Notes: generated from the letters alone by a model not told the origin. A stretch of DNA of 15,244 bases from Ruminococcus flavefaciens (GCA_002309635.1 DBXO01000009.1:1-15244); one strand, 5' to 3'; numbered from the stretch's first letter, positions 1 to 7,054 are shown. Numbers and translations: made by a program.

Positions 1-1293
1 TGGCTCGACAATACAGGCGGAAGCGGTTCAATGACTCTTGGCAGCGGCGGTACATTCAGCACAGAGTGGAGCGCACAGGTATCAAGAGGTAACTTCCTTG
101 CTCGTCGTGGTAGAAACTATGACGCTACAAAGAAGGCTACAGACGTAGGAACTATCGTAATGGATTATGCTGCTGACTATTCAGCAAGCTCACAGGGTAA
201 CTCAAGACTCTGCGTTTACGGTTGGATGAAGGATCCTCTTGTAGAGTACTACATCATTGAGGACTGGGTAAACTGGTGCCCGTCAGCTAACGGTCAGAGC
301 AAGACTGTTACAATCGACGGAGCTCAGTACGAGATCTTCCAGCTCGACCACACAGGTCCTACGATCCTCGGCACAACCGAGACATTCAAGCAGTACTTCA
401 GCGTTCGTAAGTCCAAGAGAACATCAGGTACCATTACAGTATCCGATCACTTCAAGGCTTGGAAGGAAGCTGGCTGGAACATCGGTAACCTTACAGAAGT
501 TGCACTCAACGTTGAAGGTTGGGAGAGCAGCGGTAAGGCTAACGTAACAAAGCTCACAATTGACTCAAAGTCAAGCGGAAACAACGAGCAGCAGAATAAC
601 AACCAGCAGAATAACAATCAGCAGAATAACAACCAGGAGCAGAACAATCAGCCCAAGGTTGATACAAGCAAGAAGCTCTGCGCTATCTCATTCGATGATG
701 GTGCATCAGCTCAGAGCAGACAGGATCCTGCATACAGAATAATGGACGCTCTCATCAAGAATAACATGACAGCTACATTCTTCTACGTAGGTGACTGGAT
801 AAAGACAAACGATCAGGTTAAGTTTGCATACCAGAATGGTATGGAGGTTGCTAACCATACAAAGTCACATCCTTCACTCGGTTCACTCGGTTCATCACAG
901 ATCCGCAGCGAGTGGGAGCAGTGCAACAGCAAGCTCAAGAGCATAATCGGAACTGAGCCTTCACACCTCATGAGATTACCTTATCTCGATGGCGGCGGAC
1001 AGGTTAAGTCAGCTCTCTACGATGTACCGCTTATCAGCTGTGCAATCGATACTCAGGACTGGAACAATGCTTCCAAGGATCAGATCGTAAACACAATCAA
1101 GCAGGCAGCTCAGAATGGTTCACTCGAGGGTGCTATCGTACTCTGCCATGAGAACTATGCTACAACAGCAGCTGCTATGGAAGAGGTTCTTCCTTGGCTC
1201 GCACAGAATGGTTACCAGAACGTAAACATCTCTGATATGGCAAAGGCAAAGGGTAAGACTCTTGCAGGCGGTCAGATTCACACACGTGTTTGA
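1..1293 (+). CDS. GH11 endo-1,4-beta-xylanase fused to CE4 acetyl xylan esterase (5' end outside window)
   Basis: A secreted bifunctional xylan-degrading enzyme; the frame is open from base 1, so signal peptide and first part of the GH11 fold lie upstream. Counting from the first codon, residues 1 to about 185 match GH11: a WLDNTGGSGSM start, PLVEYYIIEDW holding the likely nucleophile Glu82, and VEGWESSGKA holding the likely acid/base Glu172. Residues 190-218 are an Asn/Gln-rich linker. Residues 225-415 are a CE4 polysaccharide deacetylase domain with all five motifs: FDDG (231-234), NHTKSH (metal His286 and His290), RLPY (325-328), DTQDW (350-354) and LCH (381-383). GH11 would cut the xylan backbone while CE4 removes acetyl groups that block it. 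No dockerin or carbohydrate-binding module is visible after CE4; either could precede GH11. GH11-CE4 proteins are known from Ruminococcus and other rumen bacteria. Exact substrate of the CE4 domain is inferred. Confidence 0.93.
   Translation, partial: WLDNTGGSGSMTLGSGGTFSTEWSAQVSRGNFLARRGRNYDATKKATDVGTIVMDYAADYSASSQGNSRLCVYGWMKDPLVEYYIIEDWVNWCPSANGQSKTVTIDGAQYEIFQLDHTGPTILGTTETFKQYFSVRKSKRTSGTITVSDHFKAWKEAGWNIGNLTEVALNVEGWESSGKANVTKLTIDSKSSGNNEQQNNNQQNNNQQNNNQEQNNQPKVDTSKKLCAISFDDGASAQSRQDPAYRIMDALIKNNMTATFFYVGDWIKTNDQVKFAYQNGMEVANHTKSHPSLGSLGSSQIRSEWEQCNSKLKSIIGTEPSHLMRLPYLDGGGQVKSALYDVPLISCAIDTQDWNNASKDQIVNTIKQAAQNGSLEGAIVLCHENYATTAAAMEEVLPWLAQNGYQNVNISDMAKAKGKTLAGGQIHTRV
589..633 (+). repeat. 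15-bp tandem repeat coding the Q/N linker
   Basis: Three near-identical 15-base units (589-603, 604-618, 619-633), each CAGCAGAATAACAAY, encode (QQNNN)x3 in the linker between the GH11 and CE4 domains. Units differ only at the last base. Low-complexity linkers of this type separate catalytic domains in Ruminococcus glycanases; repeat number could vary between strains. Confidence 0.85.
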
Positions 1294-1312
1294 TCGTAAA
1301 TAACACTGAATC

Positions 1313-1341
1313 GTGCCGGTCATCTGACCGGTGACCGGCAC
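1313..1341 (+). other. 10-bp perfect stem-loop after the xylanase gene
   Basis: GTGCCGGTCA (1313-1322) is the exact reverse complement of TGACCGGCAC (1332-1341). The 7-mer TGACCGG also occurs at 1325-1331, so CCGGTCA (1316-1322) could alternatively pair there with a 2-base loop; the two hairpins exclude each other. No T-run follows, so it is not a canonical intrinsic terminator. It may protect the mRNA 3' end or slow polymerase ahead of the terminator at 1378. Confidence 0.5.
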
Positions 1342-1377
1342 ACTAATTAAGATTTCTCCAAATTTTAATATCCCCTG

Positions 1378-1412
1378 AAAGGCAGTCGGTGCAAATCGGC
1401 TGTCTTTTCATT
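1378..1412 (+). terminator. Intrinsic terminator of the xylanase/esterase gene
   Basis: An 11-bp stem with two G-U pairs (1378-1388 with 1397-1407) and an 8-base loop, followed by a T-rich stretch. It ends transcription of the xylanase gene about 85 bases after the stop and isolates it from the sigma factor gene. Confidence 0.8.
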
Positions 1413-1445
1413 TTATACTGAGAATTTGTATATTAAAAAAAATAC

Positions 1446-1451
1446 TATAAT
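1446..1451 (+). promoter_or_regulatory. Possible -10 element of the sigma factor operon
   Basis: TATAAT stands 58 bases before the sigma factor start codon, but no good -35 lies at 16-18 bases (nearest TTTGTA at 15). Many ECF operons transcribe themselves from ECF-type promoters; I see no clear one here. Confidence 0.3.
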
Positions 1452-1508
1452 ATATGTGACCATACTGCAATTACAGACGTATTTACAGTGAAAGGAGTTG
1501 ATAATTCA

Positions 1509-1982
1509 ATGCAGAAAGACGGCTGCGCTCGCGAGGCGGTCGGGAAATACGGAGATATGCTGTACAGGATCTGCCTGCTTATGCTGAGAAATAAAGCAGA
1601 CGCAGAGGACGCTGTGCAGGAGACCTTTATAAGGTTTATTCATAAGGCACCCGGATTCACTGACAGTGAGCACGAAAAAGCATGGCTCATTACAGTAGCG
1701 AACAATAAGTGTAAAGATATGCTTCGATATCAGAAGCGTCACTATACCGAAAGCGAAGATCTTCTGGAAAGCTATGCTGTAACCAAAGAGGAAAGCGGAA
1801 TACTTGACGCTCTGATGGAACTTCCCGAGAAGTACAGGATAGTACTTTCTCTTCATTACATAGATGAATATAAGGTTGATGAAATATCGGAGATAACAGG
1901 TGTAAGTGCCTCGGCAGTAAAAATGCGCCTGTCAAGGGGCAGGAAGCTGCTTGAGGAAAAATATCGAAAGGAGTATATGTAG
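1509..1982 (+). CDS. ECF-type RNA polymerase sigma factor (sigma-70 family)
   Basis: A 157-residue extracytoplasmic-function sigma factor, which directs RNA polymerase to a small regulon on an envelope signal. Sigma region 2 covers about residues 10-70, including the segment DAEDAVQETFIRFI that binds core polymerase and the -10 element. Region 4 covers about 100-150, with LPEKYRIVLSLHYIDEY and the helix-turn-helix VDEISEITGVSASAVKMRLS for the -35 element. Length is normal for the family. I chose the ATG at 1509 because AAAGGAG (1491-1497) precedes it by 11 bases; an in-frame GTG at 1488 lies upstream of that site. The next gene starts 1 base after the stop, so the two are co-transcribed and probably translationally coupled. 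The regulon is unknown. Confidence 0.93.
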   Translation: MQKDGCAREAVGKYGDMLYRICLLMLRNKADAEDAVQETFIRFIHKAPGFTDSEHEKAWLITVANNKCKDMLRYQKRHYTESEDLLESYAVTKEESGILDALMELPEKYRIVLSLHYIDEYKVDEISEITGVSASAVKMRLSRGRKLLEEKYRKEYM

Positions 1983-1983
1983 T

Positions 1984-3555
1984 ATGGATAAAAAGCTGAA
2001 AAATGCAGGAGAAAAGATCACAATGCCAGAAGATATGAAAGAGCGCATTATCAAGGCTTGTGAGAATACAACCGAGAAAAATATCATACGCACTGACAAC
2101 GACGACGGTTATACTGATGTCGTCAGCAGTACAGAGCGCATAGACCCGAGGAAAAATATCCTCAGAACAGTAAGTACCATTGCGGCATGTGCGGTCCTTG
2201 CGGCTGGCGTAGGAACTACAGGCTTTCTGCTTCACAGGAACCACACAAGTAATCTTGCAGAGACCGACGCTATAGACGAGGAGCCTGTTGAGAAGTCATG
2301 TCCGTTCGGCGATTTCGGCAAGTACAATTATACATTTGTGGGGGTTGACGGAAATGATGTGCTCTATTATAAGCCCCTTTACACTAAGCTTACAGAGTTC
2401 CTGAATAATTTTGACTGGGGCGAGAGACATGAGCCCGAAGATGAGGAAGAAGCTGCCGATGAGATGATTGATTGTGAAGTCTATCGAATCCATTGGGAGT
2501 ACGAAGAAGACGGCACAAATCATTACTGCTCCCTCGAAATCAAGGGCAACGGTAAAGCGTATTTCCTTGATGCTCTGCCGCCCGGCGATGATTTAGACGG
2601 GCATTCGGAATTCGTTGACGAACACTGGCGTGAAATAGACTTCAACGCTTTTGACAGCGGTATAAAGGATATTATGGAAAATTATGGCACTGCTGTTTCA
2701 CCGTTTGTCGATTTCAGAACAGTGGACTTTAATTTCCAGGCAGGAATAGCCATGTATGACGGCTATAATTCACCCAAGATTTACGATGTACTTGCCAATA
2801 TGCTCAATAACTTTGACTGGGGTGAGGGAGTTGACGAGCCTGCACCAGAGGAGGGCGTACTTAACTTCTCAGATTCTGTCTATAGTATTTCGTGGGAAGA
2901 GGATCATGTTATTTCATGGGTAAATATTGAATCTACAGGCCGCACAGAATATGTAGTATTAAAATATGCCGACGATTATTTAGAGGCTGAGGAGATTGCA
3001 AGGAGGATATATCAGATAGATCTTGAAGATTTTGACTACCAAATCAGCATGATCTTGCTGCAGATCGATGAGAATATCGGTCAGGACGAGATCGACTGGC
3101 TCACAAGAGGAGAATGCGAAAAAGTAGTACTCCGAAATTCTGAGAACGGCGAAGTGAACCCCGATGATGCGAATGTTAAAAAGGAACTGGATGCATTCCT
3201 GAAAGACAGATTTTTCAGAATGCTGAAAACGGATATTCCCTCCGCAACTTATGATTACAACCTGGCGCTGTGCGAGATCACATATGATTATAAAATGGAT
3301 GATAATATCACCCGCATAATGTACTTTTCGATCTTAGATAACGGTGTTGTAAGTATGTCCGAATACATGGTGACTGATGGAAATAAAGAACCTTCGGGTG
3401 CAAAGAACTATGGTATCAACATTCAGGAGTTTAAGGACAGACTGGCAGATAAGGGTTACGATATTGACAGTAACACGCTTTACGAATCAGACATTAGCGA
3501 GAGAATAACGAAGGATGAAAAAATCCGTCAGGGAAAAAATCGTCAGGTGACGTGA
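1984..3555 (+). CDS. Single-pass membrane protein, probable anti-sigma factor/sensor with duplicated extracellular domains
   Basis: A 523-residue protein directly behind the ECF sigma gene, read from ATG 1984 with AAAGGAG at 1967-1973. Residues 1-58 are charged and cytoplasmic, the expected sigma-binding part; no zinc-binding ZAS motif is seen. Residues 60-83 form one membrane helix. The outside part holds two related acidic domains (about 106-234 and 239-357), sharing the motif LNNFDWGE (140-147 and 274-281), an aromatic beta-rich segment (YRIHWEYEED, YSISWEEDH) and a terminal DF-x-AFD/DFDY stretch. A different domain follows (about 360-495: IDENI, FLKDRFFRMLK, INIQEFKDRLADKGYDI). A second copy of that last domain is encoded just downstream in the -1 frame (3552-4034), so this ORF is probably the 5' part of a gene for about 683 residues. 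Anti-sigma function is inferred from position and topology; the extracellular domains are not ones I recognise. Confidence 0.75.
   Translation: MDKKLKNAGEKITMPEDMKERIIKACENTTEKNIIRTDNDDGYTDVVSSTERIDPRKNILRTVSTIAACAVLAAGVGTTGFLLHRNHTSNLAETDAIDEEPVEKSCPFGDFGKYNYTFVGVDGNDVLYYKPLYTKLTEFLNNFDWGERHEPEDEEEAADEMIDCEVYRIHWEYEEDGTNHYCSLEIKGNGKAYFLDALPPGDDLDGHSEFVDEHWREIDFNAFDSGIKDIMENYGTAVSPFVDFRTVDFNFQAGIAMYDGYNSPKIYDVLANMLNNFDWGEGVDEPAPEEGVLNFSDSVYSISWEEDHVISWVNIESTGRTEYVVLKYADDYLEAEEIARRIYQIDLEDFDYQISMILLQIDENIGQDEIDWLTRGECEKVVLRNSENGEVNPDDANVKKELDAFLKDRFFRMLKTDIPSATYDYNLALCEITYDYKMDDNITRIMYFSILDNGVVSMSEYMVTDGNKEPSGAKNYGINIQEFKDRLADKGYDIDSNTLYESDISERITKDEKIRQGKNRQVT
3518..3548 (+). other. Frameshift site: imperfect direct repeat with A6 runs and a slippery heptamer
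   Basis: Two adjacent units begin AAAAAATC: 3518-3533 has CC before GTCAGG, 3534-3548 has a single C. Adding one C (or one A) to the second unit would join the upstream frame to the downstream one without a stop. The second unit also contains A AAA AAT (3534-3540) in the correct phase for -1 ribosomal slippage (X XXY YYZ). The shifted frame is open from 3519, after a TGA at 3516-3518. Mutation, a homopolymer sequencing error and programmed frameshifting are all possible; the first two are simpler. Confidence 0.6.
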
Positions 3556-4034
3556 TCTCACCGTTTGGCAATGATGACGAAATAATATACGACGCTAACG
3601 GCGAATATGATCCTGTAGCTAATATGCAGCGTATTGATCAGAATATCCAAAATTACGTCGATTCATTCCCTGATGCAAGCATAAGGGTGCATTTTGAAGA
3701 CGAAGACGGAAACGAACTCGTGCCTGCAGATGAACAGACCAGGGATAAGATCGAGAATTTCATCAGAAATGATTTTGAATCAATGCTCGAATATGGTAGA
3801 TTTGCAGATTATTCATCACCATATGAAGGCAAAAACTATGCCGTAATTTATGAATATATGTCAGGCGACAGAGAAATATACTTTAAAGCCTACAATGTTG
3901 TTCCTTATAATTCAGCAATACGCTCGGACTGCTGGAAAAAGGAGAACGGCGGAGAGCAATGGCGCGGTCCTTTCGCTCCATATATAGATTATAACGCATT
4001 TGTTTCCAAACTGGCAGAATTCGGACTGATATGA
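3552..4034 (+). CDS. C-terminal domain of the membrane sensor, displaced to the -1 frame
   Basis: A 160-codon frame whose earliest start, GTG 3552, overlaps the preceding TGA. It lacks a properly spaced SD (AGGTG ends 2 bases before GTG), and the first ATG (3624) has none, so independent translation looks poor. There is no signal peptide or membrane helix, odd for a product related to an extracellular domain. Residues 28-160 resemble residues 361-495 of the upstream protein: RIDQNI with QIDENI, DKIENFIRNDFESMLEY with KELDAFLKDRFFRMLK, YAVIYEYM with CEITYDYKM, and IDYNAFVSKLAEFGLI with INIQEFKDRLADKGYDI. It therefore fits best as the last repeat of one longer protein. Treat it as part of a frameshifted gene; a separate secreted product is unlikely. 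Confidence 0.6.
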   Translation: MISPFGNDDEIIYDANGEYDPVANMQRIDQNIQNYVDSFPDASIRVHFEDEDGNELVPADEQTRDKIENFIRNDFESMLEYGRFADYSSPYEGKNYAVIYEYMSGDREIYFKAYNVVPYNSAIRSDCWKKENGGEQWRGPFAPYIDYNAFVSKLAEFGLI

Positions 4035-4041
4035 TCCAAAA

Positions 4042-4074
4042 GAGGGTGTGATACTTATCACACCCTCATCTTTT
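4042..4074 (+). terminator. Intrinsic terminator of the sigma/anti-sigma operon
   Basis: GAGGGTGTGATA (4042-4053) pairs perfectly with TATCACACCCTC (4056-4067), followed by ATC and TTTT. It lies 7 bases after the stop codon. The flanking AAAA/TTTT makes it potentially active in both directions, fitting the convergent gene behind it. Confidence 0.9.
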
Positions 4075-4075
4075 A

Positions 4076-4116
4076 CATAAAAAACCATAAAGAAGCGATT
4101 GCTCCTTTATGGTTTT
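4076..4116 (-). terminator. Intrinsic terminator of the AraC-family gene
   Basis: AAAACCATAAAG (4081-4092) pairs perfectly with CTTTATGGTTTT (4105-4116). Read on minus, the 12-bp stem is followed by further T residues, just after the stop of the regulator gene. An inner AGC/GCT pair extends the stem past one mismatch. Confidence 0.88.
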
Positions 4117-4120
4117 GCTC

Positions 4121-4981
4121 TTATCTCAATGCATACAGCTTTTTGAAGTCTGTAGGCGTACAGTGCTTTATTTCCTTGAAGATACGGTTGAACGTAGTTA
4201 GGCTCTTGAAGCCCGAACGCATAGCCACCTCAGTGATGGGAATGCTCGGATCCAGCAGGAGAAGCTCAGCCGCTTTGGTACGTCTTGCGTTTATGTACTG
4301 CAAATAGGACATAGCGTTGTACTGCTTGAATATACGTGAGAAGTGGTACTTGCTGTAGCCGGCCACATCGGCAAGCTGCTCCAGAGTGATATCATACATA
4401 TAGTTATTGTCGATATACTTGAGAACGGTACCGAACTTTTCGCTGTACTCGTCTATCTTTTCGTCGTCGCAGTCCATAACTATCTTCTGCTGTTCCAGCT
4501 GATATTCGCGGAGAGCCATAAACAGCTCGATGACCTTGACATATATCTTGACGTCAGCAAGCTCGGACTTGGAGTTGTAAAGCGAAAGGATATCCAGCAT
4601 TGTCTTTTTTGCCAGCACATGCAACTCTTTATCCATATCCCCGTTTATGAGAACAGGAGCGTTCAGCGAACGCATTACAGGCTCAAGCGCCGTTATTTCG
4701 CCGAGGATACTGTTATCGCACTGGAATATGATACGCCGGCCCGGGATAGCGGGCATACTGTGGAGCTCGCAGGGCGGAACGATAAGAACATCATTTTCGG
4801 GAATGAAATAATCTGTTCCGTTGACGGTGACGGTGTATTCATTTTTCATAGGCATGATAAGCTCGACTGCGTTATGCCAGTGTACGGGATATTCTTCAGT
4901 CTGAACATTATCGTACAGCATTGCATATTTTTGAGTGTCATACTCAACAGTTTCAAATTCACCCGAAAGATGTTTAATCAT
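4121..4981 (-). CDS. AraC/XylS-family transcriptional regulator with N-terminal cupin
   Basis: A 286-residue regulator of the usual AraC length. Residues about 15-100 form a cupin-like sensor domain, with HWHNAVELI (34-42), a VNGTDYFIPENDVLIVPP strand pair (53-70) and CELHSMP (71-77). Residues about 185-285 carry two helix-turn-helix units: the first at about 199-220 (LEQLADVAGYSKYHFSRIFK), the second at about 248-270 with the family signature through PITEVAMRSGF and FNRIFKEIKHCTPTDFKK. Such proteins usually sense a sugar or metabolite and act as dimers. It is monocistronic, between its own promoter and terminator, and no sugar transporter or hydrolase adjoins it, so its target cannot be read from context. 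The ATG at 4981 follows a strong purine-rich SD that can fold into a hairpin. Confidence 0.93.
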   Translation of the reverse strand: MIKHLSGEFETVEYDTQKYAMLYDNVQTEEYPVHWHNAVELIMPMKNEYTVTVNGTDYFIPENDVLIVPPCELHSMPAIPGRRIIFQCDNSILGEITALEPVMRSLNAPVLINGDMDKELHVLAKKTMLDILSLYNSKSELADVKIYVKVIELFMALREYQLEQQKIVMDCDDEKIDEYSEKFGTVLKYIDNNYMYDITLEQLADVAGYSKYHFSRIFKQYNAMSYLQYINARRTKAAELLLLDPSIPITEVAMRSGFKSLTTFNRIFKEIKHCTPTDFKKLYALR

Positions 4982-4988
4982 TATAATA

Positions 4989-5015
4989 CCCCCCCTCTGA
5001 ACCTTGTTTCAGAGG
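4989..5015 (-). promoter_or_regulatory. SD-sequestering hairpin in the AraC-family leader
   Basis: On the minus strand the leader reads CCTCTGAA, a 6-base loop, then TTCAGAGG (perfect 8-bp stem, 4994-5001 with 5008-5015), continuing into the G-rich SD (4989-4998). The GAGG core that would pair with 16S rRNA lies within the 3' arm, 12 bases from the ATG. Translation may therefore be limited unless the stem opens. That is inference from pairing only. Confidence 0.5.
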
Positions 5016-5069
5016 ATTTGACCAAATATTGCTATCTTTTAGATGGAATCGCTCTTTGATGCTATTATC

Positions 5070-5098
5070 ATTATAATCTATTTTCCGTGTTTTGTAAA
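5070..5098 (-). promoter_or_regulatory. Sigma-A promoter of the AraC-family gene
   Basis: On minus, TTTACA (5093-5098) and TATAAT (5070-5075) are 17 bases apart. The start point would fall near 5062, giving a leader of about 80 bases that contains the SD hairpin. Confidence 0.8.
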
Positions 5099-5141
5099 TG
5101 CTTTTTGTACAACTTTGTGAAAACTATACAAATAGGCTAAC

Positions 5142-5159
5142 CATATTTTGCGCAATATG
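5142..5159. promoter_or_regulatory. Inverted repeat upstream of the AraC-family promoter
   Basis: CATATT (5142-5147) and AATATG (5154-5159) flank 6 bases, with an inner palindrome TTGCGCAA. It ends 43 bases upstream of the -35, a plausible place for an activator or autoregulatory site. The stretch is AT-rich, so chance is possible. The rest of 5099-5217 shows nothing convincing. Confidence 0.25.
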
Positions 5160-5217
5160 AATGTGGAAAAAGATAGAAAATTACAGAGGTATTGCACACA
5201 AATTACAGCATAACGAC

Positions 5218-5250
5218 AAAAATCCCCTGACAGCAATAAGCAGTCAGGGG
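5218..5250 (-). terminator. Intrinsic terminator of the flotillin gene
   Basis: CCCCTGAC and GTCAGGGG (5224-5231, 5243-5250) form a perfect 8-bp GC-rich stem. On minus it is followed by ATTTTT. It lies about 20 bases beyond the flotillin stop. Confidence 0.9.
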
Positions 5251-5269
5251 ATAATTTATGAAAATCATA

Positions 5270-6823
5270 TTACAATTCAGGCATATCGGGCTCAATGTCC
5301 GTATAGTAATCTGAATTGCTTGGATTACACTCTGTGTAATCATTGGAAGATGTATTGTCTGCCGCAGCGGGAGCCGCAGCCTTTCCGCCGAGGAAACCTG
5401 CCAGCAGAGCCCTTATGTCAACGCCTGTTGCAGCTGTGAGACCATCGGTGATCTTAGTGGTAGAACCGATGATGTCACCAACAAGCTTGCTGGAGTTTCC
5501 GTCGCCGTACATAGTGATCTTGTCAACGTTTGCAAGAGGTGTAGCAGCGTTCTTGACTACCTCGGGCAGAGCCTTGAAGTACATTTCAAGTACGGCAGCT
5601 TCACCGTATTTTTTCATAGCCTCAGCCTTGGCGTTTATACCTTCGGCCTCAGCAAGACCCTTAGCGCGGATAGCATCCGCTTCAGCCTTACCTACGGCAG
5701 CGATACCCTCAGCCTCCTGCATTTTGGCGAATTTCTGAGCTTCAGCCTCAGCCTTCTGAGCCTCAGCCTCCTGCTCTCTCTGGAAACGGTCGGCTTCAGC
5801 TTCTTTCTTGAGCTGATAGAGCTTTGCGTCAGCCTCCTGCTGAGCCTTATAGCGGTCAGCCTCAGCCTTTTTCTTGATCTGAGCTTCGAGAGCCTTTTCG
5901 GTAACCTCTGCCTCGCGTGCCTTGAGCTCTACGTCCTTTTCGGAAGCGGCGATATTGGCATTAGCCTTGGAAACCTCAATAGATTTACGCTGCTCTTCCT
6001 TCTGGATCTCGTAAGCGGCATCGGCGATAGCCAGCTGAGTGTCGGCTTCCTTTTTGAGTTCAGCCTGACGGATAGCCAGCTCGTTGTTTTTCTGAGCGAT
6101 CTCGGTCTCAGCGAGTATCTTGGCGTCATTGGCTTCTTTCTTGGCCTGAGCCTTGGCGATCTCGATCTCCTTTTCGGACTCGGCGCGTGCGATAGCAGCC
6201 TTTTTCTGGATCTTGGTGGTATTGTCGATACCGAGATTCTCGATAAGGTTCTGGTCATCGGTAAAGTTCTGAACGTTGAAGGAAACTATTTCAAGTCCCA
6301 TTCTGTTCAGGTCGGGAGCAGCGTTCTCCTGAACCTTTTCGGCGAATGCCTTACGGTCGTTTACCATTGCCTCAAGAGACATCTGACCAACGATCTCACG
6401 CATATTGCCTTCAAGTACCTCTCTTGCAACCTTTGCGACATAAGCGGTGTCCTTGTTAAGGAAGTTCTCAGCGCCCAGCTTTATAAGGTTGGGGTCGCTG
6501 CTGACCTTAACGTTTACGTTTGCGTCAACATTGATGTTGATATAGTCCGCAGTAGGAACAGCGCTCGAGGTCTTGACGTCAACGGCGATGAGCTGTAATT
6601 TCAGCTTATCCACACGCTCAAAGAAGGGTATGCGGATACTTGCCTTACCAATGATTATCTTTTTCCTCAGACCGGAGATGATGTATGCGGTATCCGGCGG
6701 AGCCTTGATATAACCGGAGAAAATAATGATAAGGAACAGGATTATGCCTATTCCGGACGGAATGATAACGCTCCAGTTCAGGTCCTCGAATGTGAGAGCC
6801 ATCAGATTGAATTTGGTGAACAT
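5270..6823 (-). CDS. Flotillin-like SPFH-domain membrane scaffold protein
   Basis: A 517-residue flotillin (bacterial FloT/YuaG type, about 510 residues in Bacillus). Residues 17-38 are one membrane helix (WSVIIPSGIGIILFLIIIF), followed by the SPFH/band-7 domain at about 40-205 (APPDTAYIISG start; DVKTSSAVPTADYININVD at 82-100). Residues about 205-405 are a long coiled coil rich in Ala, Glu and Lys with many EA repeats. The C-terminus (430-517) has the flotillin motif ANVDKITMYGDG, an Ala/Gly segment and a hydrophilic acidic tail. These proteins oligomerise in the membrane and organise functional microdomains. I chose ATG 6823 because GGAGG (6829-6833) stands 5 bases before it; 14 further in-frame codons exist upstream without an SD. 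The NfeD-like partner often found beside flotillins is not in this window. The gene is monocistronic with a perfect promoter, suggesting steady high expression. Confidence 0.94.
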   Translation of the reverse strand: MFTKFNLMALTFEDLNWSVIIPSGIGIILFLIIIFSGYIKAPPDTAYIISGLRKKIIIGKASIRIPFFERVDKLKLQLIAVDVKTSSAVPTADYININVDANVNVKVSSDPNLIKLGAENFLNKDTAYVAKVAREVLEGNMREIVGQMSLEAMVNDRKAFAEKVQENAAPDLNRMGLEIVSFNVQNFTDDQNLIENLGIDNTTKIQKKAAIARAESEKEIEIAKAQAKKEANDAKILAETEIAQKNNELAIRQAELKKEADTQLAIADAAYEIQKEEQRKSIEVSKANANIAASEKDVELKAREAEVTEKALEAQIKKKAEADRYKAQQEADAKLYQLKKEAEADRFQREQEAEAQKAEAEAQKFAKMQEAEGIAAVGKAEADAIRAKGLAEAEGINAKAEAMKKYGEAAVLEMYFKALPEVVKNAATPLANVDKITMYGDGNSSKLVGDIIGSTTKITDGLTAATGVDIRALLAGFLGGKAAAPAAADNTSSNDYTECNPSNSDYYTDIEPDMPEL

Positions 6824-6906
6824 ATAAACCTCCATATCATGTAATGTAATGTGCTTTCCGTGCACATATCCTTACAGCAGCTGACGTGTTTCAACTGCAT
6901 GATATT

Positions 6907-6935
6907 ATTATATATTATTTCTATATATATGTCAA
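6907..6935 (-). promoter_or_regulatory. Perfect sigma-A promoter of the flotillin gene
   Basis: On minus, TTGACA (6930-6935), a 17-base spacer and TATAAT (6907-6912) match the consensus at all 12 positions. The start point near 6900 gives a leader of about 75 bases. A short GTGC/GCAC hairpin lies in that leader. Confidence 0.9.
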
Positions 6936-7054
6936 TAGGCAACAAAAAATTACGCTTCGTATAAATGATAAGTAGTTCTTATGCATAATGCACAGAAGAA
7001 AATCAGAAAATAAGAGGTTCATATGAACTCTTTAAACAGTTTTGAGAACTTACG

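Noticed and set aside
560..742. 60-codon alternative frame over the xylanase linker
   Set aside because: It overlaps the real frame through the Q/N linker; its Thr/Ser/Arg repeats come from the same 15-bp units.
1488..1508. GTG start for the sigma factor
   Set aside because: It lies before the only SD (1491-1497), so ATG 1509 is preferred.
4343..5059. 238-codon plus-strand frame opposite the AraC-family gene
   Set aside because: No domain, no SD, and the opposite strand encodes a clear AraC protein with both HTH units.
5161..5439. 92-codon plus-strand frame across the flotillin terminator and 3' end
   Set aside because: It runs through the terminator stem into antisense flotillin codons and resembles no family.
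5343..5738. 131-codon plus-strand frame antisense to flotillin
   Set aside because: Ala/Ser-rich shadow of the flotillin coiled-coil codons.
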